From NCBI GenBank assembly GCA_947373245.1, contig CANBWY010000021.1, positions 1-36,570 of the forward strand: a stretch of DNA of 36,570 bases. The letters run 5' to 3'. The notes beneath the pieces were generated by a model. It was not told where the DNA came from and searched no databases. It worked only from the letters and a program-made list of their open reading frames with translations. Numbering within the stretch: the first letter of the stretch is position 1; each line of letters begins with the position of its first letter. Shown here one piece after another: positions 8,982 to 17,452 of this stretch. Source of the DNA: Comamonadaceae bacterium (GTDB lineage Bacteria; Pseudomonadota; Gammaproteobacteria; Burkholderiales; Burkholderiaceae_C). The translations under genes were made by a program, and so were the position numbers.

Positions 8982-9962
8982 ATGAGTCACCCGTTGCGCG
9001 TTATTTTTGCCGGCACGCCCGAGTTTGCAGCCCAGGCCTTGGCCAAAATTTTGGCCGCTGGACACACCGTGCCCTTGGTGCTGACCCAACCCGATCGCCC
9101 TGCCGGACGTGGCATGAAGCTGCAAGCCTCTGCCGTCAAGCAACTGGCCGTGCAACACCACATCCCTGTCGCCCAGCCTTTGAGCCTGCGTCTAGATGGC
9201 AAATATCCAGACGACGCAGCCGCTGCACAAGCCGCCATTGCCGACGCCAAAGCTGATGTGATGGTGGTGGCCGCCTACGGTCTCATCTTGCCGCAGTGGA
9301 CGCTGAGTGCGCCGCGCTTGGGCTGTCTCAACATTCACGCCTCACTGCTGCCGCGCTGGCGCGGTGCAGCGCCCATTCACCGCGCCATTGAAGCGGGTGA
9401 CGCACAAACTGGCGTGGTCATCATGCAAATGGACGCGGGTTTGGACACCGGCGACATGCTGCTGACCGATGTGCTGAACATTGCCGCAGACGACACCACG
9501 GCCAGCCTGCACGACCGTTTGGCTGAGATGGGCGGTGCCTTGGTGGTGCGCGCTTTGGCCGATGCGCACGCTGGCAAATTGCAGCCGGTGAAGCAACCCA
9601 ATGCAGGCATCACCTATGCCCACAAAATTGAAAAGGCCGAAGCGGCGGTGGACTGGCAACAGTCGGCGGACGCCATTGGCCGACGCGTGCGTGCGTTCAA
9701 TCCTTTTCCGGGTGCCACGGGTCAAATGGCGGATGAAGTCATCAAGCTGTGGCGCGCCACGGTTGAAACCAACACGGGGCAGACAGCCGTTCCCGGCACC
9801 GTGTTGGGCGCGGATGCGCACGGCGTGCGCATTGCCTGCGGCGAAGGCGTGTTGTGCGTCACCGAGTTGCAACGCGCAGGCGGAAAACGGCTGAATGCCG
9901 CCGATTTTTTGCATGGCTTCGCGCTCACACCGGGCCAATGTTTTGAGGCCCATCGTGGCTAG
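8982..9962 (+). CDS. fmt: Methionyl-tRNA formyltransferase
   Basis: The enzyme formylates initiator Met-tRNA with 10-formyltetrahydrofolate, the step later reversed by deformylase. The 326 residues open with [12 protein letters not shown]. The catalytic triad is visible: Asn 117 and His 119 in [20 protein letters not shown], and Asp 155 in DAGLDTGDM. The C-terminal tRNA-binding domain follows from about residue 205. The ATG directly follows the def stop. azlC begins 11 bases after the fmt stop. Confidence 0.97.
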   Translation: MSHPLRVIFAGTPEFAAQALAKILAAGHTVPLVLTQPDRPAGRGMKLQASAVKQLAVQHHIPVAQPLSLRLDGKYPDDAAAAQAAIADAKADVMVVAAYGLILPQWTLSAPRLGCLNIHASLLPRWRGAAPIHRAIEAGDAQTGVVIMQMDAGLDTGDMLLTDVLNIAADDTTASLHDRLAEMGGALVVRALADAHAGKLQPVKQPNAGITYAHKIEKAEAAVDWQQSADAIGRRVRAFNPFPGATGQMADEVIKLWRATVETNTGQTAVPGTVLGADAHGVRIACGEGVLCVTELQRAGGKRLNAADFLHGFALTPGQCFEAHRG

Positions 9963-9973
9963 TCCCAGCGCCC

Positions 9974-10711
9974 ATGTTTTTCAAGTCCAAGCTCTACACA
10001 CACCCTGAATTCATCCTCGGGTTGCGCGACGTGGCACCGCAGTCGCCAGGTATTGCGGCGTGGGGGCTGATGACGGGCGTGGCCATGGTCAAGTCGGGCA
10101 TGGGGGTGCTGGCGTCCTTGGCCATGACTTTGTTGGTCTTCGCCGGCAGTTCGCAATTGGCGGCCATCCCCTTGATCGTGGCGGGTGCGCCGGCATGGGT
10201 GATTTTGGCGACAGGCTTTTGTGTCAACCTGCGCTTTGTGGTGTTCAGCTTGCACTTGCGCCCTCACCTCATCCATTTGCCCAGGTGGGAGCGTATGACG
10301 CATGGGTATCTGACCACCGACATCAGCTATGTCTTGTTCACCCGGCGCTTTCATCAGCCGGGCGATACCCCGGAGCAACGGCGCGCCCAAGAAGCCTATT
10401 TGGCGGGCAACAATTGTCTGAATTGGGGCAGTTGGATGGTGGCCAGTCTGTTGGGCATCACCCTGGCCAATTTCATTCCTCCGGCTTGGGGTTTGGGCTT
10501 TGCAGGCATCTTGTGTTTGTTGGGCATTCAGTGCTCGTTGGCCAGTTCGCGCATGCGCCTTGTTGCGTCTGCCGTGGCCGGCCTAGCGGCGGTGCTGGCC
10601 TACACGTTGCCGCTCAAACTCAACATCGTGGTGGCCATTGCGGCGGCTGTGCTGTTGTGCCTCGGCTTAGAGCGTTTCAAGCCAGCCTCTGAAAAAGGGA
10701 GCCAGCCGTGA
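9974..10711 (+). CDS. azlC: AzlC family branched-chain amino acid exporter, large subunit
   Basis: AzlC with AzlD forms a branched-chain amino acid exporter in the inner membrane. The 245-residue protein has several hydrophobic segments. It carries the conserved family region FAGSSQLAAIPL near residues 56-67, then NLRFVVFSLHLRPHL and TTDISYVLFTRRF. It lies 11 bases after fmt and overlaps azlD, so it is likely read through from the def-fmt operon. The substrate is inferred from family only. Confidence 0.88.
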   Translation: MFFKSKLYTHPEFILGLRDVAPQSPGIAAWGLMTGVAMVKSGMGVLASLAMTLLVFAGSSQLAAIPLIVAGAPAWVILATGFCVNLRFVVFSLHLRPHLIHLPRWERMTHGYLTTDISYVLFTRRFHQPGDTPEQRRAQEAYLAGNNCLNWGSWMVASLLGITLANFIPPAWGLGFAGILCLLGIQCSLASSRMRLVASAVAGLAAVLAYTLPLKLNIVVAIAAAVLLCLGLERFKPASEKGSQP

Positions 10712-11055
10712 TGGATTTTTTCAGCAGCATCGATGGTTGGACTTTGTCGGTGATCGTGGGGCTGGCCGTTATTTCTGTGGTGTCGCGCAGCTTCTTTTTC
10801 ATTTCAGACAAAGCTTGGCATTTGCCCCACTGGGCGCAGCGTGGCCTTCAGTACGCGCCCATCGCCGCTTTGTCTGCCGTGGTGGTGCCAGAAATTGTGA
10901 TGAGCCAAGGCCAGCTCATCTCTACTTGGCAAGATGCACGTTTATTTGCCGCAACGGCTGGTGTGGTGATTTACTTTGCCAAACACGATGTGTTGCTGAC
11001 CATCGTGGTGGGCATGGCCGTGTTCTTGCCCCTGCATTTGCTCTTGGGGTGGTGA
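10711..11055 (+). CDS. azlD: AzlD family exporter small subunit
   Basis: The small partner of AzlC has 114 residues and about four hydrophobic segments (for example near residues 10-24 and 45-60). The ATG at 10711 overlaps the azlC stop by one base (TGATG), and a GGGAG lies 9 bases upstream. A GTG three bases earlier is possible and would add one residue. The family feature of a conserved region rich in Arg, Pro and aromatic residues is visible around RSFFFISDKAWHLPHW. The gene converges on the SDR at 11068 with only 12 bases between. Confidence 0.85.
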   Translation: MDFFSSIDGWTLSVIVGLAVISVVSRSFFFISDKAWHLPHWAQRGLQYAPIAALSAVVVPEIVMSQGQLISTWQDARLFAATAGVVIYFAKHDVLLTIVVGMAVFLPLHLLLGW

Positions 11056-11062
11056 GCCCCAA
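11044..11062. other. Stem-loop between convergent azlD and SDR genes
   Basis: TTGGGG and CCCCAA pair around a 7-base loop that includes the azlD stop codon. There is no T-tract on either side, so it is at best a weak transcript end for the two convergent genes. Confidence 0.35.
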
Positions 11063-11067
11063 CGCGC

Positions 11068-11820
11068 TCAGTACGTGGCGCGCCCACCGGTGATGTCAAA
11101 CACCGAGCCGGTGGTGAACGAGCAGTCTTCGCTGGAGAGCCAGGCCACCATGGCGGCGATTTCTTCCACTTCCACAAAGCGGCCCATGGGAATCTTGCCC
11201 AGCATGTAGGCAATGTGCGCTTCGGTCATTTGCGCAAACATGGCGGTGCGTGCGACCGCGGGCGTGATGGCGTTGACCAGCACGCCTTTCGTGGCGACTT
11301 CTTTGGCCAGTGATTTGGTCAAGGCAATCACACCGGCCTTGGACGCGCTGTAGTGGCTGGCGTTGGGGTTGCCCTCTTTGCCCGCCACCGAGGCGATGTT
11401 CACGATGCGGCCCCAGCCGCGCGCCATCATGTGTGGCGTGACGGCTCGGCAAGTCAAGTAAGGCGCAATCAGGTTGACTTCGATCACACGGCGCCACACC
11501 TCTGGGTCGAGTTCCCACGTGGTGGCATTGCCACCCGTGATGCCCGCGTTGTTCACCAAGATGTCGATGTGGCCACTGTCTTTGATGGTTTGTGCGGTGG
11601 TGGCTGCCACCGCTGCGTCTGAGGTCAGTTCCACCACATAGCCGCTGACGGGGCCGAGTTTGCCCAGTGACGCCTTGGCTTCTTCGAGCTTGGTGGCGTC
11701 CATGTCCCACATCACCACCGAGGCACCGGAGTTCAGCAGGCGTTCGGCGATGGCGTAGCCGATGCCCTGTGCGCCACCGGTGACGACCGCGACGCGGCCT
11801 TTCAAATCGATCTGGTTCAT
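11068..11820 (-). CDS. SDR family NAD(P)-dependent dehydrogenase (sugar-acid type)
   Basis: This is a classical short-chain dehydrogenase of 250 residues. The cofactor motif TGGAQGIG is at 14-21, NNAG at 90-93, and the catalytic Ser 144, Tyr 157 and Lys 161 are all present. The C-terminus GGRATY resembles a group of SDRs acting on deoxy keto-sugar acids, such as L-rhamnonate-pathway enzymes, but substrate cannot be read from sequence. It overlaps the denD-like gene by the ATGA arrangement and is the last gene of the minus arm of the sugar-acid locus. By context it probably oxidises or reduces an intermediate made by the denD-like enzyme or the IdnD/IdnO-like pair. Confidence 0.85.
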   Translation of the reverse strand: MNQIDLKGRVAVVTGGAQGIGYAIAERLLNSGASVVMWDMDATKLEEAKASLGKLGPVSGYVVELTSDAAVAATTAQTIKDSGHIDILVNNAGITGGNATTWELDPEVWRRVIEVNLIAPYLTCRAVTPHMMARGWGRIVNIASVAGKEGNPNASHYSASKAGVIALTKSLAKEVATKGVLVNAITPAVARTAMFAQMTEAHIAYMLGKIPMGRFVEVEEIAAMVAWLSSEDCSFTTGSVFDITGGRATY

Positions 11821-12836
11821 GCTGTGTATCCTTTCAGGGCCTGTGCGGCGTTGGGGCTGGCTTGGGTGTCGGCTATGTATTGGCGAATGATGTCGTCAAA
11901 GGTTTTTTCGGCCTGCAGGCCCAGTTGGTTTGCGCGCCGTGCGCTAGACCCCTTGGGCCAACGCGCGACGATGTCGGCAATCGTGGTGTTGCGTTCAAAC
12001 GTGACACGCGCACGCACCTCGGGGCCGGCCACGCGCGCGAGGGCGTCGAGCATGTCTTGCACCGTCACGTTCAGCGCGGGCAAGTTCATGGCAGTGCGGC
12101 CACCATAGGCCTCACGCGTGCATTCAAACACGGTGATCAAACCGTCCACCGTGGCACGCGGCGAGGTGACGGGGTGCGACACCTCGGGGGACACGGGGCA
12201 CACCGAAGGTTCACCGGCCAAAGGCTCGCGGATGATGCCGCTGAAAAACGAAGACGCGGCCCCATTGGGTTTGCCTGGGCGCACGGTGACGGTCATCAAA
12301 CGCGCGCTGCGCCCGTCGATGTAGCCTTTGCGCGTGTAGTCGGCCACCAGGTGTTCGCAGATGTGTTTTTGGGCCCCGTAAGAGGTTTGTGGCGTCGGCA
12401 AGGTGTCGTCAGCCACGATGTCTGGCATGGGCACGGCCTCGTCGGGGCCAAACACCGCCACTGAGCTGGAGAACACCAAACGCGCAGGTGCCGCACCGCC
12501 TTGAACGCGTGCACGCAGGGCGTCGAGCAAGGCGCGTGTGCTGTCGAGGTTGGAGCGCAAACCCAACTCGAAGTCGGCCTCGCATTCACCCGAAACCGCA
12601 GACGCCAAATGGAACACGCCGTCGACCGCTTCATGCGCCAAGGCTTGGCAGTGGTCCAACAAGGGGCCTGTTTTGACCACCACGCGCGGGTCAGCCGCCA
12701 AGTCCGCCGCAGGCGCAAATTGATCAGCCAAGATGAGTTGGGTGATGGCTTGCCCGTTGAGCTGCCCGCGTGCCAACAAGGTGCGTGCCAAACGCGTGCC
12801 GATAAAGCCGGCACCACCAGTGATCAATACGCGCAT
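11817..12836 (-). CDS. denD: D-erythronate dehydrogenase-like (DenD), NAD-dependent epimerase/dehydratase fold
   Basis: DenD oxidises D-erythronate to 2-oxo-tetronate in four-carbon sugar-acid catabolism. The 339-residue protein is an extended SDR with TGGAGFIG at 6-13, FHLASAVSG at 75-83, Ser 124/125, and catalytic Tyr 153 and Lys 157 in SYGAQK. The region VTVRPGKPNGAASSFFSG and the conserved RATVDGLI segment match the DenD group better than sugar-nucleotide epimerases. The partner genes of the known pathway (OtnK kinase, OtnC aldolase) are not here, so the product must be used elsewhere or the substrate differs. It lies 15 bases after the regulator and overlaps the next SDR by 4 bases. Confidence 0.75.
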   Translation of the reverse strand: MRVLITGGAGFIGTRLARTLLARGQLNGQAITQLILADQFAPAADLAADPRVVVKTGPLLDHCQALAHEAVDGVFHLASAVSGECEADFELGLRSNLDSTRALLDALRARVQGGAAPARLVFSSSVAVFGPDEAVPMPDIVADDTLPTPQTSYGAQKHICEHLVADYTRKGYIDGRSARLMTVTVRPGKPNGAASSFFSGIIREPLAGEPSVCPVSPEVSHPVTSPRATVDGLITVFECTREAYGGRTAMNLPALNVTVQDMLDALARVAGPEVRARVTFERNTTIADIVARWPKGSSARRANQLGLQAEKTFDDIIRQYIADTQASPNAAQALKGYTA

Positions 12837-12851
12837 GGGTTCATCTTTCGG

Positions 12852-13625
12852 TCAGGGTGAAGCGCTGCCACGCGTCACTTTGGGCGCACGCAGTGCCGAT
12901 GCAGGGTGGGCCACCGAGGGTAGTTTTTTCTTGGACAGCAGCACCATTTCAATGTCCTCGCGCGCGCTGTCGATCAGCTTGAGCACGGCTCGTTCGGCTT
13001 TGTCGGGGGCGCGTGCAATCACGGCATCCAGCACGGCCCGGTGCAAGGGCAAGGAGATGGCGGTGCCATTGGGTTTGGTGGTGGTGATCTCAAAGCTGGT
13101 GCGCAGCAAAGCGCCAATCGCCTTGCTCATTTGCACCACCATGCGGTTGTGACACGCTTTGAGCAGACCTTGGTGGAACAACAAATCATGCGTCACGTAG
13201 TCGCCACCAAATTCGATGGCGTGCTTCATACCGGCGTAGGCCGCTTCGATGTCTGCCAAATCTTGCGGGGTGGCGCGCTCAGCCGCCAAGCGCACGGCGG
13301 CGGGTTCGACCACGCGGCGCAAGTCTTGCAAATCACGCAGGAACTCGCGCGTCAGTCCCATCTTGGATTGCCATGCCACCACATCGGGGTCAAACCAATT
13401 CCATTGGTCTGACAACAACACGCGCGTGCCCACTTTGGGCCCGGTGCTGAGCAAGCCTTTGGCCACCAATGACTTGACGGCTTCGCGCACCACCGTGCGA
13501 CTCACGCCGAGTTCGGTGCACAAAATGGTCTCGGGTGGAATGGCGCTGCCCGGCGCGTAGTGGCCCGACACAATGGCCTCGCCCAACAAATCGAGCGTGT
13601 GGCCGAGCATGTTTTTAATGGCCAT
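12852..13625 (-). CDS. FadR/GntR family transcriptional regulator (FCD domain)
   Basis: This probable local regulator has 257 residues. The N-terminal winged helix has the GntR core around LGVSRTVVREAVKSL (39-53). The FNWFDPDVV-type linker appears here as WNWFDPDVVAW (75-85), often seen in regulators of sugar-acid genes. The FCD effector domain follows, with candidate metal ligands Asp 147, His 151 and His 195. The tail is basic. The gene sits in the middle of the minus operon, between cupin and denD. The imperfect palindrome found upstream of the binding-protein and dehydratase genes is a plausible operator for it, which would make the regulation autogenous. Whether it represses, and which acid is the effector, is inference. 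Confidence 0.87.
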   Translation of the reverse strand: MAIKNMLGHTLDLLGEAIVSGHYAPGSAIPPETILCTELGVSRTVVREAVKSLVAKGLLSTGPKVGTRVLLSDQWNWFDPDVVAWQSKMGLTREFLRDLQDLRRVVEPAAVRLAAERATPQDLADIEAAYAGMKHAIEFGGDYVTHDLLFHQGLLKACHNRMVVQMSKAIGALLRTSFEITTTKPNGTAISLPLHRAVLDAVIARAPDKAERAVLKLIDSAREDIEMVLLSKKKLPSVAHPASALRAPKVTRGSASP

Positions 13626-13631
13626 GGCGGT

Positions 13632-14015
13632 TTATCCGCGCACGAACAAAGTCACCAAAGGCTGGCTGCCGACTTGACGGCTCCAGTGGCCATGTACACC
13701 CGCATCAAAGGTGGCGCCCGCAGGCAACAAGTCTTCGGAGTAGAAGTGCTCACCCGGGCTGAACACGCGTGAGCTGCCGTCTTGCAAACCAATTTCCATG
13801 TGGCCGCTCAAGATGAACACCCACTGCGCATGGTCGCTGCAATGAAAGGTGCTGCGAAAGCCCACAGGGCTGTGGCGCAACTGGTAGCCGGGGCTGGCCA
13901 TGAGCTGCGACAAACGCGCCTGGGGTTTGCCTTCGGTCAAGGCGATGGGCTCGTCGCGAAAACGCGCGCAGCCATCGGTGTCTGTAAAAAGAATGGTTTT
14001 TGTGAATGTGGTCAT
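13632..14015 (-). CDS. Small cupin domain protein
   Basis: The 127-residue protein forms a single cupin barrel. His 58, His 62, Gln 64 and His 72 are candidate metal ligands, and the second motif is PGEHFYSEDLLPAG (88-101). Single-domain cupins next to sugar-acid genes may be sugar isomerases, lyases or sensors, and the sequence does not decide. The start ATG overlaps the stop of the idnD-like gene (ATGA), and the regulator begins 6 bases after its stop, so it is firmly in the operon. Confidence 0.75.
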   Translation of the reverse strand: MTTFTKTILFTDTDGCARFRDEPIALTEGKPQARLSQLMASPGYQLRHSPVGFRSTFHCSDHAQWVFILSGHMEIGLQDGSSRVFSPGEHFYSEDLLPAGATFDAGVHGHWSRQVGSQPLVTLFVRG

Positions 14016-15079
14016 GCTGGTACTTTATCCGCGCCGAAGTTGATTTGAACTTTCATGGCTTGGCTTTTGTCGCAGGCCAACTCAAATGCGTGCATGGCTT
14101 GGTCGAAGTCAATCACATGCGAGATCACGGGACGGCCGTCGATCAAACCTTCGTCGAGAAAACGCACTGCTACTGCAAATTCTTCGTGGAAGCGGAAGGT
14201 GCCACGCAGTTCCAACTCTTTGCCGACCAGTTGGTTCAGGGGCAGGGTTGCGTCACCGCCCAGACCAATGCTCACGATCACGCCGCGCGGCGTCACCACA
14301 TCGAGTCCACTGCGCAAGGCTTTGTCGTTGCCCGAGGCTTCAAACATCACATCGAACACGCCTTTGTTGACGGCAAACGGGGCCAAGCCATCGGGCGTGA
14401 TGGCCAGGTTGATGGTCTCATCGGCGCCCATGGCGCGGGCGCAGGCCAGTGCTGGCTCGGCAATGTCCACTGCCACGATGCGTGCTGCACCGGCACGGCG
14501 CAAGCCAGCAATCAAGAGCGCACCAATGGGGCCGCAGCCGGTGACCAACACTTGTTTGCCAAACACCGAGCCCGCGCGTTGGATGGCATGCAAACCGACC
14601 GACAAAGGCTCGGCCAGTGCGGCGAGTGACAAGCTCAGTTTGTCGCTGATTTTGTGTGCTTGTGAGGCGTCAATTACCAGCGATTCGCGGAACGCGCCTT
14701 GGATGTGCGGAAAGCGCATGGCGCTGCCGTAAAAGCGCATGTCCAAGCAATGGTTGTGGTGGCCCTTTTGGCAGTATTGGCAGATGCCGCAGGGGCGCGA
14801 AGGCGAAATGGCGATGCGTTGGCCAGGCACAAAATTTTTCACGTCGGAGCCCACCGCGCTGACGATGCCCGACACCTCGTGGCCCAACACCATCGGCTCT
14901 TGGATGCGCACCGTGCCAAAGCCGCCGTGGCGGTAGTAGTGCAAATCAGAGCCGCAAATGCCGCCGTAAGCCACGCGCACAGCGAGCTGTTGGGGGCCGA
15001 GGGCCTCGGTGTTAGAAATGTCGGCGTTGACAGCGTCGAAACGCAAGTCTTCGGGGGCGTGGCAAACAATCGCTTTCAT
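14012..15079 (-). CDS. idnD: L-idonate 5-dehydrogenase-like zinc alcohol dehydrogenase
   Basis: IdnD oxidises L-idonate to 5-keto-D-gluconate. The 355-residue product is a medium-chain zinc dehydrogenase with catalytic zinc ligands Cys 42, His 67 and Glu 68 (GGICGSDLHYY, GHE). The structural-zinc cysteines are 97, 100, 103 and 111. DMRFYGSAMRFPH and GKELELRGTFRF are close to the corresponding segments of E. coli IdnD as I recall them. I start at ATG 15079, not the longer in-frame start at 15235, which would run into the neighbouring idnO-like gene; an AAGAAAG lies upstream. L-gulonate or another hexonate is a possible alternative substrate. Confidence 0.83.
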   Translation of the reverse strand: MKAIVCHAPEDLRFDAVNADISNTEALGPQQLAVRVAYGGICGSDLHYYRHGGFGTVRIQEPMVLGHEVSGIVSAVGSDVKNFVPGQRIAISPSRPCGICQYCQKGHHNHCLDMRFYGSAMRFPHIQGAFRESLVIDASQAHKISDKLSLSLAALAEPLSVGLHAIQRAGSVFGKQVLVTGCGPIGALLIAGLRRAGAARIVAVDIAEPALACARAMGADETINLAITPDGLAPFAVNKGVFDVMFEASGNDKALRSGLDVVTPRGVIVSIGLGGDATLPLNQLVGKELELRGTFRFHEEFAVAVRFLDEGLIDGRPVISHVIDFDQAMHAFELACDKSQAMKVQINFGADKVPA

Positions 15080-15090
15080 AGGTTTCTTTC

Positions 15091-15861
15091 TTAAAGCTGA
15101 GCGGTGACGCCGCCATCCACATACAGGATGTGGCCGTTCACAAAGGTAGAGGCGTCGCTGGCCAAGAACACGGCTGCACCGGCAAGCTCCTCCACATTGC
15201 CCCAGCGACGGCTGGGTGTGCGGTTGGTCAGCCAAGCGCTGAAGGTGGCGTCGTTCACCAGTTTTTCATTGAGTTCAGTTTTGAAGTAGCCGGGGCCAAT
15301 GCCGTTGACGTTCAGGCCCAGCGGACCCCAGTCAATGGCCATGCCTTTGGTCAACATCTTGAGCGCACCTTTGCTGGCCATGTAGGGCGCAATGCCGGGG
15401 CGACCCAGCTCGCTTTGTACCGAGCAAATGTTGATGATGCGACCCTTCTTGCGCGTGATCATGTGCTGCGCCACGGCTTGGCCGACGAAGAACACGCTGT
15501 CCAAGTTGGTCTGCATCAGTTCATGCCAATCTTTGTGGTCGAACTCATGCAAGGGTGCGCGGCGTTGAATGCCTGCGTTGTTGATCAAGATGTCGAGGGG
15601 GCCGATGTCGCGTTCGATGGCGTTGATGTTGCTTTGCACCGCATCGGCATCTGTCACGTCAAAGGCGCGTTCAAACACGTCAAAACCTTCAGCGCGCAAG
15701 GTGGCGGCGACGGCTTGGAGTTTGGTCGCGTCGCGACCGTTGAGCACCAAACTGGCGCCGGCTTGGGCCAAGCCACGCGCGAGGCCTAAGCCAATGCCTG
15801 CCGAGGAGCCGGTGACCAAGGCCAAGCGGCCGTCGAGTCGGAAGGTTTGTGCAGTGATCAT
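15091..15861 (-). CDS. idnO: Gluconate 5-dehydrogenase-like SDR (5-ketogluconate reductase)
   Basis: IdnO reduces 5-keto-D-gluconate to D-gluconate. The 256 residues show TGSSAGIG (17-24), NNAG (94-97), Ser 147, Tyr 160 and Lys 164. IQRRAPLHEFDHKDWHELM and the late TNRTPSRRWG are characteristic of the gluconate 5-dehydrogenase group and separate this SDR from the other three in the locus. It follows gntK with an ATGA overlap and precedes the idnD-like gene by 11 bases, reproducing the functional idnK/idnO/idnD set in a different order. Confidence 0.85.
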   Translation of the reverse strand: MITAQTFRLDGRLALVTGSSAGIGLGLARGLAQAGASLVLNGRDATKLQAVAATLRAEGFDVFERAFDVTDADAVQSNINAIERDIGPLDILINNAGIQRRAPLHEFDHKDWHELMQTNLDSVFFVGQAVAQHMITRKKGRIINICSVQSELGRPGIAPYMASKGALKMLTKGMAIDWGPLGLNVNGIGPGYFKTELNEKLVNDATFSAWLTNRTPSRRWGNVEELAGAAVFLASDASTFVNGHILYVDGGVTAQL

Positions 15862-16367
15862 GCGGTGTGTTGGTCTAAGGAGTTTTCAATGTGTGCCACC
15901 AGTTGGTGCACGGTTTGGGTCATGTCGAGGGTCAAGACGGCTTCGTCTGGGCTTGGCATTTCAAGGGTCGCGAGTTGGCTGTCGAGCAATGCGGCTGGCA
16001 TGTAATGCCCTTGGCGTTCACGCAAGCGTGCGGCCAACACAGCGGGCGTGCCATGCAAATGCACAAAGTGCAGATCAGGGGTGCTGGCACGCAAGCGGTC
16101 GCGGTAGGCGCGTTTCAAGGCAGAGCACGACACCACCAAACCTTCGTCAGGGCCTAGGCCCGACAGACGTGCGGCAATGGCATCGAGCCAGCCTGTGCGG
16201 TCGGCATCGGTGAGGGGCGTGCCTGCGGCCATCAAGGCGACATTGCGCGCAGGGTGCAAGGCGTCGCCTTCCAAGAAAGGCACGCCAATGCGTTGCGCCA
16301 AGCTGTGACCCACGGTACTTTTACCGCAGCCGCTCACACCCATCAGGATCAGGCGAGGAGATGTCAT
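15858..16367 (-). CDS. gntK: Gluconokinase
   Basis: The enzyme phosphorylates D-gluconate to 6-phosphogluconate. The 169 residues match the GntK family in length and motifs: P-loop GVSGCGKST (10-18), EGDALHP, a PLTDADRTGWL segment, SCSALKRAYRDRLR, and the C-terminal GHYMPAALLDSQ with TLE. The gene starts 2 bases after the ABC ATPase stop and overlaps the idnO-like gene by 4 bases. Its presence supports D-gluconate as a meeting point of the locus, although the dehydratase and kinase of the other arm offer a parallel route. Confidence 0.93.
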   Translation of the reverse strand: MTSPRLILMGVSGCGKSTVGHSLAQRIGVPFLEGDALHPARNVALMAAGTPLTDADRTGWLDAIAARLSGLGPDEGLVVSCSALKRAYRDRLRASTPDLHFVHLHGTPAVLAARLRERQGHYMPAALLDSQLATLEMPSPDEAVLTLDMTQTVHQLVAHIENSLDQHTA

Positions 16368-16369
16368 GG

Positions 16370-17425
16370 TCAGAGGCGTTGCTCAGTGGTGCCGTCAAAG
16401 ACGTGGGCTTTGTGGGTGTCAAACCGCAGGTGTACCGTGTCGTTGGGTTGCACATCGGTTCGCCCGTGCATGACCAAGATGAATTTTTGATCGCCAATTT
16501 GCAGCAGCAATTCGGTCTCTGCCCCTGTGGGTTCGACCACAACCACTTGGGCAGGAATGCCGCTCTCAGACAACGTCAAATCACCGGGGCGTACGCCGTA
16601 ATGCACGGCAGTGCCGTCTGCCACGGGTTGGGCCGTTGGGGGCATGGGCCATGACACCCCCAGTGCCGTGACTTGGCCGTTTTGCACCGTGCCTTTGAAC
16701 ACGTTCATGGCGGGAGAGCCAATGAATTGCGCCACAAACAAATTGCCGGGTTTGTCAAACAGTTCCAAGGGCGTGCCGATTTGCTCGACGATGCCATCGT
16801 GCATCACCACAATGCGATCGGCCATGGTCATGGCTTCGATTTGGTCGTGGGTGACATAGACGGTGGTGGTTTTCAAGCGTTGGTGCAAGGCCTTGATCTC
16901 GGCACGCATGGCCACGCGCAGTTTGGCGTCGAGGTTAGACAGTGGTTCATCAAACAAAAACACCTTGGGGTCGCGCACGATGGCTCGGCCCATGGCCACG
17001 CGCTGGCGTTGGCCACCCGAGAGCTCGCGTGGGAAGCGGTCCAGCAAGGCGTCGAGGTTCAAAATCTGGGCGGCATGGGCCACGCGGTCTTCGGTGGTCT
17101 TGGCGTCCGCCTTGCGCAGGCGCAGCGAGAACGCCATGTTTTCTCGCACCGTCATGTGCGGGTACAGCGCGTAGCTTTGGAACACCATCGCAATGTCGCG
17201 GTCTTTGGATTCGAGGTCGTTGATGACCTTGTTGTCGATGCTGATTTCGCCGCCTGAAATTTCTTCCAAGCCCGCCAACATGCGCAGCAAGGTGGACTTG
17301 CCACAGCCTGAGGGGCCGACCAACACGACGAATTCACCATTCTGAATATCGAACGTGATGCCGTGAATCACCTTGACCTTGTTGCCGTAGGTCTTTTGAA
17401 CGTTGTTGAATGAAACGGATGCCAT
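16370..17425 (-). CDS. ugpC: ABC transporter ATP-binding protein, MalK/UgpC type
   Basis: This is the motor ATPase of the carbohydrate importer. The 351 residues contain Walker [10 protein letters not shown] at 37-45, Q-loop at 83, signature LSGGQ at 135-139, Walker B FLFDEP at 156-161 and the H-loop VTHD near 195. A C-terminal TOBE/MOP regulatory domain follows (about 240-351), as in MalK and UgpC. The gene lies 27 bases after the second permease and 2 bases before gntK. The symbol follows the common naming of this subfamily; a role with glycerol phosphate is not implied. Confidence 0.93.
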   Translation of the reverse strand: MASVSFNNVQKTYGNKVKVIHGITFDIQNGEFVVLVGPSGCGKSTLLRMLAGLEEISGGEISIDNKVINDLESKDRDIAMVFQSYALYPHMTVRENMAFSLRLRKADAKTTEDRVAHAAQILNLDALLDRFPRELSGGQRQRVAMGRAIVRDPKVFLFDEPLSNLDAKLRVAMRAEIKALHQRLKTTTVYVTHDQIEAMTMADRIVVMHDGIVEQIGTPLELFDKPGNLFVAQFIGSPAMNVFKGTVQNGQVTALGVSWPMPPTAQPVADGTAVHYGVRPGDLTLSESGIPAQVVVVEPTGAETELLLQIGDQKFILVMHGRTDVQPNDTVHLRFDTHKAHVFDGTTEQRL

Positions 17426-17452
17426 GGTTTGATTTCCAGTTGCGCAAAAAAA

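Noticed and set aside
13626-14040. Repeated GCGCGGATAAA before the cupin and the regulator as a regulatory repeat
   Set aside because: Both copies coincide with the 3' coding ends and stop codons of the preceding genes; coding constraint and chance explain them.
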